Shown here one piece after another: positions 13,745 through 18,486 of a DNA stretch of 18,486 bases. Below the pieces are notes generated by a model, which had not been told where the DNA came from, did no database searches, and saw only the letters and a program-made list of their open reading frames with translations. This DNA comes from JBCDIQ01 sp039024295 (lineage in GTDB: Bacteria; Bacteroidota; Bacteroidia; J057): the NCBI GenBank assembly GCA_039024295.1, contig JBCDIQ010000071.1, positions 1-18,486 on the forward strand, given 5' to 3'. A program made the position numbers and the translations under genes. The stretch's first letter is position 1. Each line of letters opens with the position of its first letter.

Positions 13745-15052
13745 TTATTCCTCCTTGTCATCCAGGAAAGAACTGGGGAGAAATACCTCTTTAGGTAAGA
13801 TTCGGAACAGGATGGGCAAGGTCAAAAAGCTTCCTGGAAGCATAAGCAGTGCCAATGCAGGAACACTTTTCAAAATATCCAACAGTTGTCTGCGAACACG
13901 TTCGCTCTCCTCTTCGGTAAGCCCTTCCTTGGTGTATTTTGCCAGCAGGGTCACCAATTCCCGACTTTCGTGAATTTCCTGAACCACCAGTTTTTGGTTT
14001 CGGATCACCAGGCTTTTCAGGTCCCGGATATACCGATCAGAAAGGATCAGGTAGTTATCCCGACTCTGCAAAAAATGGACATCCTGCCAGTGGTGCAGTA
14101 CAAATCCCTTTACTGCCACTCGGCTGTGGGGCAGCTCCGAAGGGTCGAGCCCCATCCGAGCTGCCAGTTTTTCCAGAAAGGTCCACTCGCGTGGGTCTAT
14201 TTCCTGATTTGAAAAGACCGTCAGCAACGCAAGCTCCAGGAGGTATTTCCTGACAATCCAGGGTTCATCCGCTGAAAGCGGAAGGTCGTTAAGGCTCACC
14301 CCTTCTTTAAACCGCTTCCTGGCTGCCTGCAACCTCACGGGTGAAAGATCGGCCGACTCAAAAAAATGGTTAAACAGCTCCCGTTCCTCCACATGAATTT
14401 CTTCATCCGCATGGGCAGCCGCACTGATGAGGTCCAGGATAAGCCCTTGCATTTGCTCCCGCTTCTGGCTTATCTCCAAAAGGGTAAACTTCTGCTGGTT
14501 TTGCTGCCATTGAGAGAAATAAATAAGGTCAAAAAACAGCAAGCTGTTATGAAAAAAGCGGTTCCAGAAGTTTCGCCAGCCCTTCTTGAGGTTTACCCGG
14601 CGATTGAGCACCAACTCGGCCAAGTCTACCACAGGGGCCTTCTGCCGATAGCGCAAACTCAGCACCTTAGGAAAAACTGCCTGGTAATAGGAAAGCAGGT
14701 CATTTAATAATTCTTCGGTTAGCTCATTTAACTGCCCTTCCTCCCAATTTTCTTCCGCGATGACAGAAAATACCCCATAACTGAAGTAGCTTTCCGCCAT
14801 GAGCAGTCGAGCCTTTTGCCACTCGTTCCAGGTATTGGCTTTCGGATGAGGCAAATTGGCAAAATGCAGGGGGTAGCCGTACATCAAGCCTGTAGGCTGG
14901 AGGCTTTGGTACCAAAAATGATCCACATCAGGAACTTCCTTAAAGCGTTCCCGAAGGTCATTTTGCTCGGGATTCAGGATGAGCCCTTTCCGGTACGTTA
15001 GGTATTGGTTTAACCAGCCTTTTTCGTTCGGTCGAAGTATTCCCACAGACAA
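13745..15052 (-). CDS. TerB-like and LETM1-like domain protein
   Basis: Protein of 435 aa. A central helical region (about 200-312; LISAAAHADEEIHVEERELF, then FSNQEIDPREWTFLEKLA) resembles TerB-type domains with acidic loops. The C-terminus (about 365-430; ERVRRQLLDILKSVPALALL, then LPGSFLTLPILFRILP, then FLPSSFLD) resembles the LETM1 ribosome-binding-type domain, with a hydrophobic stretch at 395-418 that may touch the membrane. I recall this layout in Bacteroidota proteins named LETM1-related biofilm-associated, with a conserved N-terminus like PNEKGWLNQYL, but the role is not well defined. The start is a TTG (15050-15052); the next in-frame ATG is about 55 codons in and would remove conserved sequence. 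A strong promoter lies 26 bp upstream. Confidence 0.8.
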   Translation of the reverse strand: MSVGILRPNEKGWLNQYLTYRKGLILNPEQNDLRERFKEVPDVDHFWYQSLQPTGLMYGYPLHFANLPHPKANTWNEWQKARLLMAESYFSYGVFSVIAEENWEEGQLNELTEELLNDLLSYYQAVFPKVLSLRYRQKAPVVDLAELVLNRRVNLKKGWRNFWNRFFHNSLLFFDLIYFSQWQQNQQKFTLLEISQKREQMQGLILDLISAAAHADEEIHVEERELFNHFFESADLSPVRLQAARKRFKEGVSLNDLPLSADEPWIVRKYLLELALLTVFSNQEIDPREWTFLEKLAARMGLDPSELPHSRVAVKGFVLHHWQDVHFLQSRDNYLILSDRYIRDLKSLVIRNQKLVVQEIHESRELVTLLAKYTKEGLTEEESERVRRQLLDILKSVPALALLMLPGSFLTLPILFRILPKEVFLPSSFLDDKEE

Positions 15053-15077
15053 CGGGGTATTGCGAATGATTGAGCCA

Positions 15078-15108
15078 CAAAGGTAGATAGCAGGGAGTTG
15101 TGGGGCAA
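15078..15108 (-). promoter_or_regulatory. Bacteroidota-type promoter TTG-N20-TACCTTTG
   Basis: Read leftward: TTG (15108-15106), 20 bp, then TACCTTTG (15085-15078), a perfect match to the -33/-7 consensus used by the Bacteroidota primary sigma factor. It ends 26 bp before the TTG start of the TerB/LETM1-like gene, giving a short leader. It is the clearest promoter in the window and supports that start. Confidence 0.75.
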
Positions 15109-15130
15109 TAATGAATTGAGAAGCTTAGGG

Positions 15131-15146
15131 TTTAGGAACACCTAAA
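15131..15146. repeat. small inverted repeat TTTAGG-AACA-CCTAAA
   Basis: A perfect 6-bp stem with 4-nt loop, 17 bp past the stop of the small membrane protein gene. No T-run follows on the leftward strand, so it is not a standard terminator. It may protect the 3' end of the message. Confidence 0.3.
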
Positions 15147-15163
15147 TTGAAAAAATCCATCCA

Positions 15164-15589
15164 TCAGCGTCCACCGTGCCTATTCGCATTTCTCATGGAA
15201 TCAAATTTTTCATGCATCAGTTCCTCGCAATCTGGGTTTATCAAATAGAAATTCACCAGTGTGTATTTCCAGGATTCTGCCGTGAAGGAACGATTGTTTT
15301 TCCCAATCGCAGCAGTTTCAACCGCCAGAGACAATCGCGTCAACTCCTTCAGCTCCTCTTTTGGCAACAGCATCCATCCCTTTATGGCAAACGATAGAAA
15401 GGTGTCTCCGCAGCCATATTCTTTCCCAGTAGAGCAAGAAAATATCGTTTGGTGAACATCTTTATAGGTATTGATATAAATCTTGCTGCTGAGCTCCATA
15501 TACACCCATACTTCTCCCCATATCCATGCCAGCAAAAGGGCGAGGACAGCAATTTTCAGTCCGAGAACTCTTCTTTTATATATAGCCAT
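15164..15589 (-). CDS. small single-pass membrane protein of unknown function
   Basis: Unrecognised protein of 141 aa. A basic N-terminus (MAIYKRR) precedes one membrane segment (about 9-31, LGLKIAVLALLLAWIWGEVW), so the rest probably lies outside the cytoplasmic membrane. The soluble part has cysteines at C52, C60 and C121, with the first two in FSCSTGKEYGCGD; a disulfide is possible. The C-terminus is charged and ends HGGR. It is transcribed away from the coiled-coil/zapA/rny unit and is separate from the TerB/LETM1-like gene, which has its own promoter. Length, start ATG and composition look real, but I find no family. Confidence 0.6.
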   Translation of the reverse strand: MAIYKRRVLGLKIAVLALLLAWIWGEVWVYMELSSKIYINTYKDVHQTIFSCSTGKEYGCGDTFLSFAIKGWMLLPKEELKELTRLSLAVETAAIGKNNRSFTAESWKYTLVNFYLINPDCEELMHEKFDSMRNANRHGGR

Positions 15590-15639
15590 ATCCGATGCAG
15601 AATGATCACATTCCCCCTATTTGACAATCCCCATCATTA

Positions 15640-15673
15640 TTGTTTCCTGTTCATTAGCATTTTTGTACATTTA
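15640..15673 (+). promoter_or_regulatory. candidate promoter TTG-N23-TACATTTA for the coiled-coil/zapA/rny unit
   Basis: TACATTTA (15666-15673) differs from TAnnTTTG only at the last base and lies 21 bp before the ATG at 15695. TTG at 15640-15642 gives a 23-bp spacing, at the long end of what is used. Confidence 0.4.
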
Positions 15674-15694
15674 CAGGATGATAAATAATGCCCG

Positions 15695-15988
15695 ATGAAG
15701 GATGTGCTCGACAGGCTTGATGAAATTCATCAAAAGGTAGACAAATTGTCTGAAACAGTGAGGAGATTGACAGAGGAAAATCAACGCCTTCAATCACTTG
15801 TGGAGCAAAAATCCGGCGAACGTGCGCATTATGAACGTTCTTACCATGAGCTGACCGAGAAATACCAAACCCTAAAGCTCACCAAAGGTGTTGCGAATGG
15901 CAATGGGAGTCAGCAAGCACTAAAAGAAAAAATCGATGCTTATATACAAGAAATCGATCAGTGTCTGAAAATACTAGGAAGCCACTGA
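15695..15988 (+). CDS. small coiled-coil protein linked to zapA
   Basis: A 97-aa protein, almost entirely heptad coiled coil from residue 1 to about 65 (DRLDEIHQKVDKLSETVRRL...), then a short Gly/Asn linker (VANGNGS) and a conserved-looking C-terminal helix KEKIDAYIQEIDQCLKILG. In Bacteroidota a small coiled-coil gene like this often sits just before zapA. A role with ZapA in organising the FtsZ ring is likely by context, comparable to ZapB in Proteobacteria, but unproven. It is first in the rightward unit, 22 bp before zapA. Confidence 0.8.
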   Translation: MKDVLDRLDEIHQKVDKLSETVRRLTEENQRLQSLVEQKSGERAHYERSYHELTEKYQTLKLTKGVANGNGSQQALKEKIDAYIQEIDQCLKILGSH

Positions 15989-16010
15989 ACCACTGACCTG
16001 ACTTAATTCA

Positions 16011-16301
16011 TTGGAACCCACTTCGATACATATCAATATATTTGGTCGTAAATATCCTGTTCGGGTAGAACCTGATGAAGCACCTGCGGTAGAGGAAGCA
16101 GCCTTGCTAATAAACGAGAAAATCCGCCACCTTCGCACTGTATTTCCCACTCAGGATGACCTGGATATCGCCATTATGTGTTGCTTGCAACTTGTAAGTG
16201 AGCAGCTTAGGTTGCAAGATGATGGCAGCCAAGCACTCCAAGATCGCTTGGATAAGATCAATCGCCAACTTGATTTAGGCTTGAAATTGAGTGAAGAATA
16301 A
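16011..16301 (+). CDS. zapA: cell division protein ZapA
   Basis: ZapA-family protein of 96 aa, which binds and bundles FtsZ filaments at the division site. It has the short N-terminal beta region INIFGRKYPVRVEPDE (9-24), then EEAALLINEKIRHLRTVFP (28-46), DLDIAIMCCLQLVSEQL (50-66) and a C-terminal coiled coil, the normal order. The start is TTG at 16011; no ATG lies close in frame without cutting the conserved beta region. It is flanked closely by the coiled-coil gene (22 bp) and rny (66 bp to the chosen start), a recurring Bacteroidota cluster. Confidence 0.88.
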   Translation: MEPTSIHINIFGRKYPVRVEPDEAPAVEEAALLINEKIRHLRTVFPTQDDLDIAIMCCLQLVSEQLRLQDDGSQALQDRLDKINRQLDLGLKLSEE

Positions 16302-16367
16302 GGCCCCAATGTAATTGTCTGGTTGGGTTTAGCGGGTTTCATTTTAACAACCTCAAATCACCAGAAA

Positions 16368-17954
16368 ATGGATATTGCCATATGGACCATTCCCAGTCTC
16401 CTGATCGGAGCAGTTATTGGGTTTGCCGTTAATCGTTACTTACTCACTGCTGCCAACACCAAAATGGTGGAAGCAGCAAAGATAAAAGCAGAAGGCTTGC
16501 TGAATGAAGCGGAACTCCGGGGAGAAAACATCAAGCAGGAGAAAATTGCCAAGGCTAATCAGAAGTACCAGCAGCTGAAGAATAAATTCGAGCAAAATGC
16601 CCAGCGCCAAAAGGAAAAGCTGGACAATGTCTCCAATAAACTGAAGCAACGCGAAAACAGCCTTAACTCACGCTTTGACAAGCTAAAAAACGAAGAAAAA
16701 GGCCTCCGCAGTGAGCAAAACCGGGCTAAGCAAATGCAGGAAAACTTCCAGAAGCAGCTCGAAATTGTTGACCGAAAAAAGGAAGAACTGGCGCAGGTGA
16801 CCCGCAAACAGCTTGCTGAACTGGAAAAGATTGCAGGGCTTACCCCAGATGAGGCAGTGTCTAAAATGACCGAAACCCTCAAAGAGGAGGCGCGAACTCA
16901 AGCATCAGCTTACGTGAAGGATATTGTAGAGGAGGCGAGGCTCACCGCAACCAAAGACGCCAAGAAAATTGTCATTGAGACCATTCAGCGGACCGCTGCT
17001 GAGCACGCAATCGAAAATACCGTAACCGTGTTTCCCCTTGAAAATGATCAGATCAAAGGCAGAATCATTGGCCGAGAAGGGCGTAACATTCGTGCGCTGG
17101 AGATGGTCACAGGCATCGAAATCATTGTGGATGACACCCCAGAGGCCATTATCCTGTCAGGTTTTGACCCGGTACGCCGGGAGATTGCCCGCCTTTCCTT
17201 GCATAAGCTGGTGACAGACGGCCGAATCCACCCTGCTCGCATTGAGGAAGTGGTGAAGAAAACCACTAAACTGATCGAACAGGAAATCATGGATACAGGA
17301 GAGCGTACCGTGATTGACCTCGGTATTCATGGCCTTCACCGGGATTTGGTCAGAATGGTGGGGCGTATGCGCTATCGTTCTTCTTATGGCCAGAACTTGC
17401 TTCAGCACTCTCGTGAAGTAGCCAACCTGTGCGAAACCATGGCGGCAGAACTGGGATTGGACACCAAAAGGGCAAAACGTGCAGGCCTGCTCCATGACAT
17501 TGGCAAGGTGGCCGAAGAACAATCTGATCTTCCCCATGCCCTACTCGGGATGAAAATCGCTGAAAAGTGCAAGGAAGATGGTGAAGTACTGAACGCAATT
17601 GGGGCACACCACAACGAAATTGAGATGACTTCTTTGTTGTCTCCAATTATTCAGGCATGTGATGCGATCAGTGGTTCACGTCCTGGTGCTCGACGCGAAA
17701 TTGTTGAAAGCTACATCAAGCGTCTGAAAGAATTGGAAGACCTCGCCCTTTCTTATCCTGGCGTAGTGAAAACCTATGCGATCCAGGCGGGCCGTGAGCT
17801 TCGGGTGATTGTAGAAAGTGAGAAGGTGACTGATGAGGCCTCTGATCAGTTGGCGATGGACATTTCCCAGAAAATCATGACCGAGATGCAATACCCCGGC
17901 CACATCAAGGTGACCGTGATCCGTGAGAAGCGAGCAATTGCTTACGCGAAATAA
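16368..17954 (+). CDS. rny: ribonuclease Y
   Basis: Membrane-anchored endoribonuclease that starts mRNA decay. The chosen ATG at 16368 gives 528 aa and puts the single membrane segment (about 5-25) at the very N-terminus, as in the family; an upstream in-frame TTG at 16323 would add 15 residues ahead of the anchor and is unlikely. Domains: long charged coiled coil (about 28-190), KH domain with GRIIGREGRN (231-240), HD hydrolase domain with QHSREVANLC (346-355) and LLHDIGK (374-380; metal-binding HD at 376-377) and a further aspartate in QACDAIS (429-435), then a conserved C-terminal domain. It ends the division/RNA-decay unit, and a long perfect hairpin follows 26 bp after the stop. Confidence 0.96.
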   Translation: MDIAIWTIPSLLIGAVIGFAVNRYLLTAANTKMVEAAKIKAEGLLNEAELRGENIKQEKIAKANQKYQQLKNKFEQNAQRQKEKLDNVSNKLKQRENSLNSRFDKLKNEEKGLRSEQNRAKQMQENFQKQLEIVDRKKEELAQVTRKQLAELEKIAGLTPDEAVSKMTETLKEEARTQASAYVKDIVEEARLTATKDAKKIVIETIQRTAAEHAIENTVTVFPLENDQIKGRIIGREGRNIRALEMVTGIEIIVDDTPEAIILSGFDPVRREIARLSLHKLVTDGRIHPARIEEVVKKTTKLIEQEIMDTGERTVIDLGIHGLHRDLVRMVGRMRYRSSYGQNLLQHSREVANLCETMAAELGLDTKRAKRAGLLHDIGKVAEEQSDLPHALLGMKIAEKCKEDGEVLNAIGAHHNEIEMTSLLSPIIQACDAISGSRPGARREIVESYIKRLKELEDLALSYPGVVKTYAIQAGRELRVIVESEKVTDEASDQLAMDISQKIMTEMQYPGHIKVTVIREKRAIAYAK

Positions 17955-17980
17955 TTTATAAACTGATAATCAAATATTTA

Positions 17981-18014
17981 GACCCCGGAGGTTTTGGAAA
18001 CCTCCGGGGTCTTT
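17981..18014 (+). terminator. strong intrinsic terminator after rny
   Basis: A perfect 14-bp stem (GACCCCGGAGGTTT/AAACCTCCGGGGTC) with loop TGG at 17981-18011, then TTT. The T-run is short but the stem is very stable. It isolates the rny unit from the GroES-like gene. Confidence 0.75.
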
Positions 18015-18045
18015 GCAAAGTTATTCTAACAACCTCTTCCGTTTG
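18012..18045 (+). promoter_or_regulatory. weak candidate promoter for the GroES-like gene
   Basis: TTTG at 18012-18015 (in the tail of the rny terminator) and TCCGTTTG at 18038-18045 are 22 bp apart, 32 bp before the ATG. The -7 box has C where A is expected. It is the best match in this 60-bp gap. Confidence 0.25.
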
Positions 18046-18077
18046 ACGTTATCCATATTCACCAACAATTCATCCCT

Positions 18078-18464
18078 ATGGCATTGCTACAACTTGATGA
18101 GCAAAACCTAGATAAGTTTATTGTAGTAGGAGATCGGGTGTTGATCAAGCCCAGGTCTCAGGCGGATCGCACACATTCGGGATTATTTTTGCCTCCCGGC
18201 GTTCAGGAAAAGGACAAAATCCAAAGTGGATATGTATTAAAGGTAGGCCCTGGCTATCCCATTCCTGCTGTCTCAGAATTGGATGAGCCTTGGAAGCCTG
18301 GAAGCGACGAAGCAAAATATGTCCCCTTACAGTCTCATGAAGGCGATTTGGCCATTTACCTGCAAAAAAATGCCTTTGAAATAGAATTTAATAAGGAAAA
18401 ATATGTGATCGTCCCTCACTCTGCGATTCTGTTGCTGATCCGGGATGAGGAGCTATTTGAATGA
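18078..18464 (+). CDS. GroES-like co-chaperone, lengthened form
   Basis: GroES/Cpn10-fold protein of 128 aa, longer than the usual ~95. FIVVGDRVLIKP (14-25) is the standard first strand, followed by the mobile-loop region SGLFLPPGVQEKDKIQSG (34-51) that in GroES contacts GroEL. GYVLKVGPGYP (51-61) leads into an insertion of about 25 residues (SELDEPWKPGSDEAKYVPLQ), then EGDLAIYLQKNAFEIEF and YVIVPHSAILLLI complete the barrel. I recall this long paralogue in Bacteroidota beside a regular groES elsewhere. No groEL is in the window, so whether it caps GroEL or another partner is open. The frame is complete. Confidence 0.85.
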   Translation: MALLQLDEQNLDKFIVVGDRVLIKPRSQADRTHSGLFLPPGVQEKDKIQSGYVLKVGPGYPIPAVSELDEPWKPGSDEAKYVPLQSHEGDLAIYLQKNAFEIEFNKEKYVIVPHSAILLLIRDEELFE

Positions 18465-18486
18465 TAGGCTAATCAAAGGTGGGAAC

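Noticed and set aside
16323..16367. Upstream TTG start for ribonuclease Y
   Set aside because: It would put 15 unconserved residues before the N-terminal membrane anchor; the ATG at 16368 fits the family.
16302..16367. 6S RNA gene downstream of zapA, as in Proteobacteria
   Set aside because: The gap is only 66 bp and has no long hairpin, far too short for 6S RNA.

Overview
The window looks like chromosome of a Bacteroidota bacterium (Cytophagia/Saprospiria-like; class not resolved). Evidence: a secreted protein with a type IX secretion (T9SS) C-terminal sorting domain; promoters of the Bacteroidota form TTG-N(about 20)-TAnnTTTG; few Shine-Dalgarno sequences; and lineage-typical gene sets such as small coiled-coil gene/zapA/rny, the TerB-LETM1-like protein, and a long GroES-like protein. 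Everything is protein coding. I saw no rRNA, tRNA, CRISPR or transposase.

Layout. 1-2729 (+): the 3' part of a WecE/RffA-type sugar-nucleotide aminotransferase overlaps by 4 bp a polytopic GT-C-like membrane protein; this is probably the edge of a surface polysaccharide locus. 2734-6691 (-): a PhoX/DUF839-like T9SS cargo protein and a membrane-anchored dihaem cytochrome c peroxidase with a long N-terminal extension, ended by an intrinsic terminator. 6692-7002: intergenic, with a tandem GTTATCG repeat of 11-bp period. 7003-7680 (+): an OmpR-type regulator whose receiver has lost its phosphorylation chemistry. 7677-9545 (-): an LpxH-like phosphoesterase and a MurG-like glycosyltransferase, preceded by a terminator 18 nt before the first start codon.

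9600-11700 is a small accessory island: a UPF0175/DUF3368 toxin-antitoxin pair (+), relics of a second (HigBA-type) toxin-antitoxin pair, and an AT-rich ankyrin-repeat gene. It lies between prfA and the lpxH-like gene. 11724-15589 (-) is core genome: prfA, a secreted propeller-like protein, a TerB/LETM1-like protein with a near-perfect Bacteroidota promoter, and a small membrane protein. 15695-17954 (+): coiled-coil protein, ZapA and RNase Y, closed by a strong hairpin. 18078-18464 (+): a divergent GroES-like protein.

No wholly new system is evident. The most interesting points are the phosphorylation-dead regulator with the repeat upstream of it, the stranded terminator in front of the lpxH-like gene as a sign of island insertion, and the decayed HigBA module beside an apparently intact toxin-antitoxin module.
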